Source: CAYNFS01 sp964396685
GTDB taxonomy: Bacteria > Patescibacteriota > Doudnabacteria > UBA920 > 2-01-FULL-46-14
Assembly (NCBI GenBank): GCA_964396685.1
Contig: CAYNFS010000002.1
Coordinates: forward strand, 26,352 to 90,351
DNA length: 64,000 nucleotides
Direction of reading: 5' to 3'
The position numbers and the translations under genes are program-made. The notes under the pieces are model-generated. The model had not been told where the DNA came from and searched no databases. It saw nothing but the letters and a program-made list of their open reading frames with translations. Of the stretch, positions 33,255-42,267 are shown piece by piece (within the stretch, counting starts at the first letter, position 1; each line of letters opens with the position of its first letter).

Positions 33255-33262
33255 TTTTCTGT

Positions 33263-33535
33263 TTAGATAACATTGACAATCGTTTTTTGTTTCAGCGAGC
33301 CGTCAAAACGGCGGATTTGTTTTTTTTGGAAGCGAACGACGCCCTGCTTGAGCGCATAGAGCGTGTCATCTCCGCCGCGTCTCACGTTTGAGCCCGCCTC
33401 ATATTTTGTGCCGCGCTGGCGGATCAAAACATTGCCAGGGCGAGTGTTTTGGCCGCCAAAAATTTTGACGCCTAGACGCTTTGATTCCGAGTCCCGTCCT
33501 AATGAAGTTGAACCTCCGGCTTTTTTATGCGCCAT
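33263..33535 (-). CDS. rpmA: 50S ribosomal protein L27
   Basis: MAHKKAGGSTSLGRDSESKRLGVK and VLIRQRGTKYEAGSNVRRGGDDTLYAL are diagnostic. 90 aa, complete. It follows the methylase gene with an 11-bp overlap, so translation may be coupled. rplU is not next to it. Confidence 0.96.
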   Translation of the reverse strand: MAHKKAGGSTSLGRDSESKRLGVKIFGGQNTRPGNVLIRQRGTKYEAGSNVRRGGDDTLYALKQGVVRFQKKQIRRFDGSLKQKTIVNVI

Positions 33536-34817
33536 GTTGCTTGAAAATAAAAATTTCTCGGCTTACGAATTGATCCTTGCGGTCGTAAATAATGCTTTTT
33601 CTCTCGGTAACCTGCAGAAAATCAAATCTTTCAAGTAGAACATCCGGCAAAGGGTCTAAAATATCATATCCCAATTTTTTTATCCTGTCAACAATCGGGA
33701 AAAATTGGTAGCTATTTTTTAGATGATAGGCGGGAAGTGCTGCTATGATTCGTTTATCCGGTGGAAGTATTTTTTTGAAAGTTTCAAAGGCGGCCAGATA
33801 TGTTTTTGTCAATTCCTTGAAATTTTTTTGGACTTCTTTATCGTCGGGCGGTTGCGTGTAAGCAGGGCCCAAGGTCCCTTCTGTGACCACGGCCTCTAGG
33901 TTGAGTTTCGGGAGGTTGGCTGTGAGCTCTTTGATATCGCTAAGTATCAGCTCAAAACGGCCGGGCGGCAGTTTGTAGCGATTCTTGATCCACAGAAGGT
34001 TTTTTTCCGCATTTTCGATGGCTTTGGGCGAGACGTCTGATCCGACGGCCTTGAAGCCCATCAGTATTGCTTCTTGGATTACGGTTCCGGAACCCACAAA
34101 GGGATCAAGCACGGCGGATTTCAGACTGCCATTGGCAGATTCGGGAATTAGTGCTAGATTTATCATTATCTGGGCGACTTTTGGGGGCAGCATCCCCACA
34201 TGGTTGTCGCGGGCCGGTCTTTGGTAATCACGTCTCCCGTAATCCTCAAAATCCTGGACGGTAAGAGTCTTCCCGAGGTATATTCTTTCCGTACCTACCA
34301 AGAACACTAATTCTGCGCCTTTTTCCAAAATATGCTCATTGGTGACAACCACGGACGGAAGAGATATGGCATCCTGCTGTGGAAGAACAATTCGCACAGA
34401 AAAGCCGGCAGCAGTCAATATATCCTTGATTCTCAAGCCCAGCCTTTTTGCCTCGCCGCGAAGCGGCAGTTGCCTGGCCATTGGATATAAGGATATGCCA
34501 ATTTGAATTTTGCCTGTATGAGCGGCAAGAAAATTTTGATTGAGCAGTTTTGCGTCAAAATAATCTTTGAAAATAGCCGACGGTCCCAGAAGCTTTTTGC
34601 GCCCCAGCGAATCCAAGACTTTGAAGATTTTGATGGTCCCGCCCAAATGTTTCTGAAGTTTCGGTACTTCAAGCTCCTCCTCCATTTCAATAATTAAAAC
34701 CTCGCGGTACAAATCCACGAGGCGAAAATTCAGCCCCATGTTCTCAAACACGGCGAACAGTTCTGCCAATGACAGCGTGAAGACCCGTCCGAGATTAAAA
34801 GCGTATTTAAATTTCAT
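33525..34817 (-). CDS. Trm11/Trm-G10-like RNA methylase with an altered catalytic motif
   Basis: A Rossmann methyltransferase with an N-terminal region of about 170 aa resembling THUMP-type RNA-binding parts of tRNA guanosine-N2 methylases. SAM motif I is VLDPFVGSGTVIQEAILMG; the next acidic residue is in AVGSDVSPKAIENA. Where relatives have (D/N)PP(Y/F), this protein has VTEGTLGPAYTQPP, so the active site differs. Substrate may still be tRNA or rRNA. It overlaps rpmA by 11 bp. Confidence 0.75.
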   Translation of the reverse strand: MKFKYAFNLGRVFTLSLAELFAVFENMGLNFRLVDLYREVLIIEMEEELEVPKLQKHLGGTIKIFKVLDSLGRKKLLGPSAIFKDYFDAKLLNQNFLAAHTGKIQIGISLYPMARQLPLRGEAKRLGLRIKDILTAAGFSVRIVLPQQDAISLPSVVVTNEHILEKGAELVFLVGTERIYLGKTLTVQDFEDYGRRDYQRPARDNHVGMLPPKVAQIMINLALIPESANGSLKSAVLDPFVGSGTVIQEAILMGFKAVGSDVSPKAIENAEKNLLWIKNRYKLPPGRFELILSDIKELTANLPKLNLEAVVTEGTLGPAYTQPPDDKEVQKNFKELTKTYLAAFETFKKILPPDKRIIAALPAYHLKNSYQFFPIVDRIKKLGYDILDPLPDVLLERFDFLQVTERKSIIYDRKDQFVSREIFIFKQHGA

Positions 34818-34830
34818 AAAGAATTTCTTT

Positions 34831-35208
34831 TTGAAAAATCAGCAGACAATAGCTCTGACTGTCGGCTATCTGCTTGTAGCCCTCTTGTTTTTTAATCTTG
34901 GCAATTATGCTCACAGGAGCCGTCCTCCGGATATTCGTATAGAAGAGCCGTCTGTTGATTTGTCGCAGATATATAATAGTCTAAAAACTGCGGAAGCGCA
35001 ATCGCCGGCGCCAGCTCAAAGCGACCAGCAGATCGCGGGCGAAACGTTGGCTTCCGACTGCCAGGGCAAAATCAAAGGCAATATCGGCAGCTCGGGCAAA
35101 ATTTATCATCTGCCGGGCGGAGCTTTTTACAGCCGCACAATCCCGGAACTTTGTTTTGACAACGAGACCGAGGCTCAAAAGGCGGGATTTAGAAAGAGCA
35201 GTAGGTGA
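34831..35208 (+). CDS. Membrane-anchored protein with a sunset-type C-terminal domain
   Basis: One transmembrane helix (IALTVGYLLVALLFFNLG), a short linker, and a C-terminal domain CQGKIKGNIGSSGKIYHLPG then CFDNETEAQKAGFRKS, like the small domain often found after thermonucleases and in CPR surface proteins. The frame is open back to ATG 34738, but that would overlap the divergent methylase gene by 80 bp. TTG 34831 is my preferred start and is uncertain. The stop is 7 bp before secA. Confidence 0.7.
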   Translation: MKNQQTIALTVGYLLVALLFFNLGNYAHRSRPPDIRIEEPSVDLSQIYNSLKTAEAQSPAPAQSDQQIAGETLASDCQGKIKGNIGSSGKIYHLPGGAFYSRTIPELCFDNETEAQKAGFRKSSR

Positions 35209-35215
35209 TTTTAAT

Positions 35216-37867
35216 ATGGGATTATTTGGCAAATTTTTAGGTTTTGAGGATCCGGTCAAAAGCACAAAACCTGTCATTGAGAAGATAAACAGCCTCGAAA
35301 AACAATTCGAGGGTTTTTCGCGCGAGGAGCTGGTGGAAAAGACGCGAAATTGGCAAAAGGAAATTCGCAATCCAATGCAGGTCAATAACGCCCCCCAACC
35401 CTCTCTTAAAGCAAGAGGGGGCGAGGAGGAGTTACCGGAAAAAGTGGGCGACCACTTAAACGAAATTCTCCCCGAGGCCTTTGCGGTAGTAAGAGAAGCG
35501 GCCAAAAGAACGCTTAATCAGCGGCATTACGACGTACAGCTCGTAGGCGGGATCATGCTTCATCAGGGGAAAGTTGCGGAAATGAAAACTGGCGAGGGAA
35601 AAACTTTGGCCGCAACTACTGCGGTGTATCTAAATGCGCTTGCTGGCAAGGGAGTACATTTGGTCACAGTGAATGATTACTTGGCGCGCAGGGATGCCTC
35701 CTGGATGGGCCAAATTTATGATTATTTAGGACTGTCAGTCGCGGCAATCGGGCATGAAGTGTCGTATTTGTACACCCCCACTTCATCTCCCCCTATCCCG
35801 TCCGACGGGACAGGGGGAGAAAGAGAGGGGGTTGACGAGCGGGTTCAAATTGACGTCAAAAACCTTATTCCTTGCACGCGCAAGGAGGCCTATGCGGCTG
35901 ATGTTTTATACGGCACAAATAACGAATTCGGCTTTGACTATCTGCGCGACAACATGGCAGTAATCTTAGAGCAGGTGGTCCAGCGCGATCTTCATTTCGG
36001 CATTGTTGACGAGGTTGATTCGATTTTAATTGATGAGGCCAGGACTCCTTTGATTATTTCCGCGCCGGATGTGGAAAGCACCCAGCTTTACCGTGAGTTT
36101 GTCTCTTTTGCCAAAACTTTAGAACCCGATGATTACACGCTTGACGAAAAACACAGGCAGGTTTTCTATACGGAGCAAGGCTATGAAAAGCTTGAAAAAA
36201 AATACGGCCAGGAAATTTACAGCGATATCAAACTTCGCCATCACGCGGACTCGGCGTTGCGGGCGCAAACTCTTTTCCGCAAAGATCGCGATTACGTGGT
36301 CAAAGAGGACGAAGTGATAATTATAGACGAGTTCACTGGCCGCTTGATGCTCGGGCGCCGCTATTCCGAGGGGTTGCACCAAGCCATCGAAGCCAAAGAA
36401 GGGGTTGCCGTCAAGCAAGAATCAAAGACTCTGGCCACCATAACTTTTCAAAACTATTTCAGGCTTTACCAAAAACTTGCCGGCATGACCGGCACAGCTG
36501 TTACTGAAGCTGAAGAATTTCACAAAATCTACAAGCTTGACGTTGTAGAAATTCCCACGCACAAGCCGATGATCAGAGTTGATTTGCCGGACAGCATTTA
36601 CAAAACCGAGTCGGGGAAGTTCGCATCAATTGTGAGAGAAATAAAAGAGCGATGCCAAGCGGGCCAGCCCATCTTGATCGGCACAATCTCTATTGAAAAA
36701 AATGAGCAACTTTCAAGCCTGCTTAAAAAAGCCGGGGTCAAGCACGAAGTCCTAAACGCCAAAAACCATGAAAGAGAAGCGCATATAATCGCCCAAGCAG
36801 GACGTTTGGGCGCGGTAACGCTTGCCACAAACATCGCCGGGCGCGGGGTGGACATCATCCTTGGCGGCAATCCGCCCGATGCGCAAGAGGCAGAAAAAGT
36901 CAAAAATTTGGGAGGCCTTCACGTGCTGGGCACCGAACGGCATGAAGCAAGGAGAATTGATAATCAGTTGCGCGGCCGCTCGGGCCGTCAGGGCGACCTC
37001 GGCTCGTCTCAATTTTTTCTCTCGCTTGAGGATGATTTGATGCGGCTTTTTGGCGGCGAGCGCGTCAAAAGTTTGATGGACACTCTGGGAGTGCCGGAGG
37101 ATCAGCCCATTGAACACGGGCTCGTGAGCAAAACCATTGAAAGCGCCCAACGCAAGATAGAAGGAATGAACTTTGATTTGCGAAAACATGTTCTGGAGTT
37201 TGACGATGTTTTGAATAAGCAAAGAACCGTGATTTACGGCAGGAGAAGAAAAATTTTAAGAGGGGAGCTTGATTTGAAAACATATATTTTAGAGAAAATC
37301 GATTCTGAAATTGAGGGCATCGTCAACACAGCGGAGAACGAGGAGGCTGTGATTAGACAGCTCAATTCTATTTTCCCGACTTCCGGCATCAAACTTCCGA
37401 CTTCTGATTTGTGGACAAATCATTTGACAAGCCTTGCCGGAAAGCTCTACGAAGAAAAGGAGCAAAAATTTTCCCCACAAATCATGCGGCAGGTGGAGAA
37501 GTTGATAACTTTGCAGGCCATAGACAATTTCTGGATGGAGCATCTGGACACGATGGATCATTTGCGCCAGTCAGTAAGTCTGCGCGGCTACGCCCAAAAA
37601 GACCCTTTGGTTGAATACAAACAGGACGGATTAAGGTTGTTTGAAAGAATGCTTAAAGAAATCGATAAAACCATTGTTTATACGATTTTCAAGGTTGAGG
37701 TCAAACCTCGCGAACAAATACGCCAGCCGGCACCGCCGCGCGAAATAGGCGCTAAAAAAATCGGCAGGAATGACCCATGTCCATGCGGAGCGGTAAATCA
37801 CAACACAGGCAAGGTTTACAAATATAAACATTGTGGTTTGATAAACGCTCCGCATCACAAGCGGTAA
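35216..37867 (+). CDS. secA: Protein translocase ATPase SecA
   Basis: The motor of the Sec pathway. MGLFGKFLGF start; QLVGGIMLHQGKVAEMKTGEGKT (Walker A); VNDYLARRDASWMG; YGTNNEFGFDYLRDNM; DEVDSILIDEARTPLIIS; MTGTAVTEAEEF; TNIAGRGVDIILGG; RRIDNQLRGRSGRQGD. The C-terminal zinc motif is NDPCPCG ... KHCG. 883 aa. Two family D repeats are translated in frame: about residues 58-73 near the N-terminus and 187-206 inside nucleotide-binding domain 1. Start is ATG 35216, not the upstream in-frame ATG at 35156. Confidence 0.95.
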   Translation: MGLFGKFLGFEDPVKSTKPVIEKINSLEKQFEGFSREELVEKTRNWQKEIRNPMQVNNAPQPSLKARGGEEELPEKVGDHLNEILPEAFAVVREAAKRTLNQRHYDVQLVGGIMLHQGKVAEMKTGEGKTLAATTAVYLNALAGKGVHLVTVNDYLARRDASWMGQIYDYLGLSVAAIGHEVSYLYTPTSSPPIPSDGTGGEREGVDERVQIDVKNLIPCTRKEAYAADVLYGTNNEFGFDYLRDNMAVILEQVVQRDLHFGIVDEVDSILIDEARTPLIISAPDVESTQLYREFVSFAKTLEPDDYTLDEKHRQVFYTEQGYEKLEKKYGQEIYSDIKLRHHADSALRAQTLFRKDRDYVVKEDEVIIIDEFTGRLMLGRRYSEGLHQAIEAKEGVAVKQESKTLATITFQNYFRLYQKLAGMTGTAVTEAEEFHKIYKLDVVEIPTHKPMIRVDLPDSIYKTESGKFASIVREIKERCQAGQPILIGTISIEKNEQLSSLLKKAGVKHEVLNAKNHEREAHIIAQAGRLGAVTLATNIAGRGVDIILGGNPPDAQEAEKVKNLGGLHVLGTERHEARRIDNQLRGRSGRQGDLGSSQFFLSLEDDLMRLFGGERVKSLMDTLGVPEDQPIEHGLVSKTIESAQRKIEGMNFDLRKHVLEFDDVLNKQRTVIYGRRRKILRGELDLKTYILEKIDSEIEGIVNTAENEEAVIRQLNSIFPTSGIKLPTSDLWTNHLTSLAGKLYEEKEQKFSPQIMRQVEKLITLQAIDNFWMEHLDTMDHLRQSVSLRGYAQKDPLVEYKQDGLRLFERMLKEIDKTIVYTIFKVEVKPREQIRQPAPPREIGAKKIGRNDPCPCGAVNHNTGKVYKYKHCGLINAPHHKR

Positions 37868-37946
37868 AAGCGGAGTCCGCCGAAGCTTTATGCGCAGGCG
37901 GACGGCAGCTGAAAGAAATATAAAAAATGTCATGGAAAATAAAGAG

Positions 37947-38024
37947 GCCGCCAGAATTCTGTCGGGTGTCTAATCCGACTCTGGCGGCAGCCTACGCCTT
38001 GCCCTCGTGGGGCAGCGAGAGGGC
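37947..38024. ncRNA. Structured intergenic region, two strong hairpins
   Basis: GCCGCCAGA (37947-37955)/TCTGGCGGC (37980-37988) encloses GTCGG/CCGAC. A second hairpin is GCCCTC (38001)/GAGGGC (38024). An imperfect CCGCC stem also follows secA (37875-37902). No ORF or T-run. This could be a small RNA, a leader of the 38108 gene, or a repeat; I cannot decide. Confidence 0.35.
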
Positions 38025-38107
38025 GGCCAGTCCTCACGCAGCTAGAAAAATGTTAGCAAATCCACGTGGCATAGTCAAGAAATATAAGAGATGTCGTGGG
38101 GGATAGC

Positions 38108-38371
38108 ATGGAATCTTTAGAACAAAGAATACAAAAAATTGAAGACAGAAATAAGAGTGTTGAGGCTGATAAAGCCTGGGAGACTAGTTGGGCGAGGAGG
38201 ACTTTGCTCACGGTGTTCACCTACCTGGCTATTGGGGCATATCTCCGGGCGGTTAATATAGCGCGACCGTGGCTCAACGCGATTGTGCCCGCGGTTGCTT
38301 TTATGATTTCAACTCTCACGATGCCGTTTTTCAAAAAAATCTGGCTGAAAATGAGACGGAAAAATAATTGA
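38108..38371 (+). CDS. Small coiled-coil membrane protein, unknown
   Basis: MESLEQRIQKIEDRNKSVEADKAWETSWARR is a short coiled coil followed by two membrane helices (about residues 33-50 and 58-78) and a basic tail (87 aa). I recall similar small proteins in CPR genomes, without known function. GGGGGA before ATG 38108 supports this start over GTG 38096. Confidence 0.7.
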   Translation: MESLEQRIQKIEDRNKSVEADKAWETSWARRTLLTVFTYLAIGAYLRAVNIARPWLNAIVPAVAFMISTLTMPFFKKIWLKMRRKNN

Positions 38372-38417
38372 GAATTTAGATATTTCGAGATTACGACATT
38401 CCAAGTAAGGCAGCATT

Positions 38418-38891
38418 ATGGCGACTATACAAAAATTTGAAGACCTGATTTGCTGGCAGAAGGCGAGGGAGCTAGCGAATTTTATATTTGAGATAACCGA
38501 CAGGCCCCCGTTTCGAGATTTTGATTTGAAAAGACAAATCAGAAGAGCTGCGATTTCGCCGATGTCCAATATTGCCGAAGGTTTTGATAGGGGTACACAG
38601 GCAGAGTTTGTTGATGCGCTGTTTATTGCAAAAGGAGAGGTTGGGGAAGCCAGAAGTCAATTGTATTTAGCATATGACAGGCAATATATCGATATTTCGA
38701 AATTTCGAAATGGGCTTGAATTGACTGATGAATGTTCGAGGCTGATCCAGAGTTTTGTCGAGAAAATCAAAGGTGGCTCAACGCGCGGATTACAATTCAA
38801 ACGGGTTTCAAAGCCTGATTTAAATAAGGAAATTCTCAAACAATACGCACCGGAGGTTTACAAGAAATACTTCGGAGACACCAAGGTTTAA
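38418..38891 (+). CDS. Four-helix bundle protein (23S rRNA IVS-type, S23 family)
   Basis: The FEDLICWQKARELANFIFEIT start, LKRQIRRAAISPMSNIAEGF core and EFVDALFIAKGEVGEARSQL are typical of the S23/IVS four-helix-bundle family. Such proteins often come with intervening sequences or mobile elements; the role is unclear. The C-terminus (residues 115-157) is longer than usual. Short TTTCGA(A/G)AT words recur on both sides and inside. Confidence 0.85.
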   Translation: MATIQKFEDLICWQKARELANFIFEITDRPPFRDFDLKRQIRRAAISPMSNIAEGFDRGTQAEFVDALFIAKGEVGEARSQLYLAYDRQYIDISKFRNGLELTDECSRLIQSFVEKIKGGSTRGLQFKRVSKPDLNKEILKQYAPEVYKKYFGDTKV

Positions 38892-38901
38892 TTTCGATAT
38901 T

Positions 38902-38932
38902 TTGACATTTCGAAGTTCCGCAATATTATGCT
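38902..38932 (+). promoter_or_regulatory. secDF promoter
   Basis: A perfect TTGACA (38902-38907) with TATTAT (38924-38929) or TATGCT (38927-38932) as -10. The secD ATG is at 38945, so the leader would be about 6-9 nt. Confidence 0.65.
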
Positions 38933-38944
38933 AAAATATAAAAG

Positions 38945-40204
38945 ATGAGCAGGGCTAACCTAATCACTAAGCTTTTTTTCATTATCATACTGGCTTTTCT
39001 GGCCGGTCTTGTTGTTTTTGACAAGCTCTTTTTAATCAAAATAAATAACGTCTTTCCATTCAGGCTGGGCCTTGACTTGCAGGGAGGCACACATTTGGTT
39101 TATGAAGGTGATTTGACGGATATTACGGCAGGAGACAGGGGAGATGCGATGAACTCGGCTAGAGACGTCATAGAGCGCAGAGTCAACGCTTTTGGCGTTT
39201 CCGAGCCGGTGATTCAAGTTGCCGGGGATAATAGGCTTATAGTTGAACTTCCGGGAGTAAAAGACATAGAAGGCGCAATCAAACAGATCGGTTTAACTCC
39301 CTTTTTGGAATTTCGCGAAATTGATCCCGCTTATCTCCCGCCAGAGGATCCTAATGAGATTGATTTTCTCAAACAATTCAGGCCCAGTGGCCTTTCCGGC
39401 AAGCACCTGAAAAAATCCGATATTGTCTTTGATCCAAATACCAATCAGCCGCAGATCACCTTGCAGTTTGACGATGAAGGGAAAAAGCTTTTTGCCGATA
39501 TTACGGCCAGAAACATCGGCCGAGTCGTGGCGATTTTTCTGGACGGCATCCCCATCTCGGCACCGGTCGTTCAGCAGGAAATAACGGCTGGTCAGGCGGT
39601 CATCACAGGCAATTTTACCATTGATGAAGCCAAGGAACTAGCGCAGAGGCTTAATGCTGGAGCGCTGCCTGTGCCCATCAAGCTCGTCCAGCAGCAAAAC
39701 ATCGGCCCCACGTTGGGCAGGGTTTCGCTTGAACAAAGCGTTATTGCAGGGCTTATCGGCTTTCTGGCTATTGTTCTATTCATGCTGGTTTACTACAAGC
39801 TGTCCGGTTTGTTTGCGATTTTGGCGCTGCTGATTTATGTATTCATAAACCTGGCAGTTTTTAAGCTTGTGCCGGTAACATTGACGCTTGCAGGGATAGC
39901 CGGCTTTATTTTGTCGGTCGGCATGGCGGTAGATGCGAATATTCTGGTATTTGAGAGAACAAAAGAGGAACGAAAGGCAGGTGTCGAATCAAACAAGGCC
40001 TTGGAGCGCGGCTTCACGCGAGCCTGGAACGCCATTCGGGATTCCAACGTTTCTTCCTTGATTACCGTGTTCATCCTGGGTTATTTCGGTTCAAGCTTGA
40101 TTAGGGGATTTGCCGTGACTCTAGGAATCGGCATTTTGGTTTCCATGTTCACGGCCATCTTTGTAACACGAACTTTCATGCGTCTCTATGTTCAGCGTAA
40201 TTAA
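38945..40204 (+). CDS. secD: Protein translocase subunit SecD
   Basis: An N-terminal membrane helix, then LGLDLQGGTHLVYE (the SecD signature), a P1 head domain with ERRVNAFGVSEPVIQ and LVELPGV, and five C-terminal membrane helices containing GFILSVGMAVDANILVFERTKEE. 419 aa. Uses the proton motive force to help export with SecF. It overlaps secF by 17 bp. Confidence 0.95.
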   Translation: MSRANLITKLFFIIILAFLAGLVVFDKLFLIKINNVFPFRLGLDLQGGTHLVYEGDLTDITAGDRGDAMNSARDVIERRVNAFGVSEPVIQVAGDNRLIVELPGVKDIEGAIKQIGLTPFLEFREIDPAYLPPEDPNEIDFLKQFRPSGLSGKHLKKSDIVFDPNTNQPQITLQFDDEGKKLFADITARNIGRVVAIFLDGIPISAPVVQQEITAGQAVITGNFTIDEAKELAQRLNAGALPVPIKLVQQQNIGPTLGRVSLEQSVIAGLIGFLAIVLFMLVYYKLSGLFAILALLIYVFINLAVFKLVPVTLTLAGIAGFILSVGMAVDANILVFERTKEERKAGVESNKALERGFTRAWNAIRDSNVSSLITVFILGYFGSSLIRGFAVTLGIGILVSMFTAIFVTRTFMRLYVQRN

Positions 40205-41099
40205 AACTTGGAAAATTTGGTTTACCCTATCCGGGGCGCTGATTGCGGCTTCGATTATTTTGCTGTTTGTTTGGGGCCTGCGGCCCGGAATTGACCTTAG
40301 AGGCGGAAGTCTTTCCGAACTGGAATTTGGAGCTCCACAAAATGTAGGGGATATGAGGCAATACTTGACCGCCGCGGGTTTGAGAAACGTCGTGGTCCAG
40401 CCGGTCAACGATACGACTTTGATAATCAAAACCGAGCCTTTGGCAGGGCAGGGCCTTGAAGAGTTTAACACGGCGATCAAAGAAAAGTTTGGTGATTTCA
40501 AAGAGTTAAGGTTTGAGTCTATTGGTCCGGCCATCAGCAAAGAATTGGTCCGAAAAGCTTATTGGCAGATCGGGCTGGTGGTTGTTGGTATATTGCTTTA
40601 TATCGCTTACGCTTTTCGCAAAGTAAGCGAAACTGCCAGAAAAAGCAAGTTATCTTCATGGCGATTGGGTTTAGCCGCCATTGCGGCTTTGATTCATGAC
40701 CTTTTTATTACTATGGGGGTTTTCGTTGTGCTTGGCCGGTACCGCGGCGTGGAAATTGACACCCTGTTTATCACGGCCCTGCTCACCATTCTTGGTTTCA
40801 GCGTACATGACACCATCGTCGTTTTTGACAGAATCCGGGAAACCTTGCGGGAACGTCAGCACGATCCCCTGGATAGCGTAATTGATTCCTCAATCAATTC
40901 AACACTGGCGCGATCAATCAATACGTCATCTACCCTGATTTTCGTACTTATCGCTATGCTACTTTTTGGCGGGCAGACGATATTTAATTTTGTGCTGGCT
41001 CTTCTCGTGGGAGTGGTAACTGGTACTTATTCGTCAATTTTCATAGCAAGCCCAATTTTGTTCCTTTGGGTCAGAAACAAAAACAGGACAAAAATTTGA
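40188..41099 (+). CDS. secF: Protein translocase subunit SecF
   Basis: RPGIDLRGGSLSELEF (SecF signature), FESIGPAISKELVRKA, and the transmembrane block LGFSVHDTIVVFDRIRETLRE and SSINSTLARSINTSSTLIFVL. 303 aa. Partner of SecD. Confidence 0.95.
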   Translation: MFSVIKTWKIWFTLSGALIAASIILLFVWGLRPGIDLRGGSLSELEFGAPQNVGDMRQYLTAAGLRNVVVQPVNDTTLIIKTEPLAGQGLEEFNTAIKEKFGDFKELRFESIGPAISKELVRKAYWQIGLVVVGILLYIAYAFRKVSETARKSKLSSWRLGLAAIAALIHDLFITMGVFVVLGRYRGVEIDTLFITALLTILGFSVHDTIVVFDRIRETLRERQHDPLDSVIDSSINSTLARSINTSSTLIFVLIAMLLFGGQTIFNFVLALLVGVVTGTYSSIFIASPILFLWVRNKNRTKI

Positions 41100-41124
41100 C
41101 AAGAAGCAAAGTTTGTGCTATACT
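41096..41124 (+). promoter_or_regulatory. Consensus promoter, leaderless start
   Basis: TTGACA (41096-41101), a 17-bp spacer, TATACT (41119-41124). It overlaps the secF stop. The ATG at 41137 is 12 nt after the -10, leaving a leader of about 5-6 nt and no Shine-Dalgarno. Confidence 0.88.
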
Positions 41125-41136
41125 CTGGGCGATTTT

Positions 41137-42267
41137 ATGCTCGAAGAGAATCAGGAAAAAGACAAAATCGATTGGAGTATTTTGGATACAATTTCGGCGT
41201 CCAAGCAAAGCGCTGCATTGCGAGCATTCAATGTTGCAGTTCTTGTTCAGGAGTTTCTTTCAATGCTTAAGACGCGAGAAAGAGATATTCTGACCGCCCG
41301 ATTCGGACTAGAAAACGGGCAAGGCGAGACTTTGGAGAACATCGGCAAAAAACTGGACTTGACCCGGGAGCGTGTCCGTCAGATTGAAAAAGAGACTTTT
41401 AGGAGGATAAATCAATCATCGCTTTCGCCAAGCATACAGGCCGGTATAGAACTGATTTTCCAAGTCATTGAAGACCGAGGCAAAATTGCGCGAGAAAATC
41501 TGATTCTTGACGCCGTCCTTCTTAACAATGATACGGAAATTGCCCGGCAAGGGGTGCTTTTCGTTCTCAAGATTATACCGCGATTTTTTTTGCTTAAGGA
41601 AAACGCATTATATCACCAAGGCTGGTACGTCGCGGGGTTTGATAAGGACATTTTTCAAAAAGTAATCGATTTAGCCCGCGACATTCTCAAATCTGCCGGC
41701 CAGCCGTTATCACAAGACAGGCTTTTTGGGGAGATCCGAAAACAATCTCATGAGCCGGATATTGCCAAGTTCTCGGACGCGGCTACAGAAAGCTATCTCG
41801 CCGTCTCCAAAGCTATGGACCGGAACCCCTATCAGCTATGGGGACTTGGGGAATGGCCGCAAATTCATCCGAAAGATATGGGCGACAAGGCTTATTTAGT
41901 CCTCTTGCATCACAAAATCCCCGAACATTACGGAAAGATTACGGAGCTTATCAACAAACAGAGTTTTGACAGGAGGATCGCCCACAAAGAAACGGTTCAC
42001 AACGAGCTCATCAAGGATAAGAGGTTTGTTTTGATTGGCCGGGGAATTTACGCACTCAAAGAATGGGGGTACAAAGAAGGTGTCGTGGCTGACGTCATTG
42101 CTCAAGCTTTGCACGCCGCGGCCAGACCGCTTAGCAAGGAAGAGATTATAGACGAAGTGATGAAACAGCGGAAGGTAAAGAGAAATACCGTCATCGTCGC
42201 GCTTTCCAACCGCAAGCGTTTTCAAAAAACCCCAGAGGGGAAATACACTGAAAAACAAAATGTTTAG
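41137..42267 (+). CDS. Sigma-70 region 4-like protein with HARE-HTH domains
   Basis: The N-terminal part has LKTRERDILTARFGLENGQGETLENIGKKLDLTRERVRQIEKETFRR, which is a sigma-70 region 4 helix-turn-helix with the usual RERVRQIE recognition helix. Region 2 is absent, so it cannot open promoters like a normal sigma factor. The rest carries winged-helix modules of the HARE-HTH/RpoE-delta type (AYLVLLHHKIPEHYGKITELI and VIAQALHAAARPLSKEEIIDEVMKQ). Probably a regulator that binds DNA or RNA polymerase. It opens an operon with the VirD4-like pair and mnmA. Confidence 0.82.
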   Translation: MLEENQEKDKIDWSILDTISASKQSAALRAFNVAVLVQEFLSMLKTRERDILTARFGLENGQGETLENIGKKLDLTRERVRQIEKETFRRINQSSLSPSIQAGIELIFQVIEDRGKIARENLILDAVLLNNDTEIARQGVLFVLKIIPRFFLLKENALYHQGWYVAGFDKDIFQKVIDLARDILKSAGQPLSQDRLFGEIRKQSHEPDIAKFSDAATESYLAVSKAMDRNPYQLWGLGEWPQIHPKDMGDKAYLVLLHHKIPEHYGKITELINKQSFDRRIAHKETVHNELIKDKRFVLIGRGIYALKEWGYKEGVVADVIAQALHAAARPLSKEEIIDEVMKQRKVKRNTVIVALSNRKRFQKTPEGKYTEKQNV

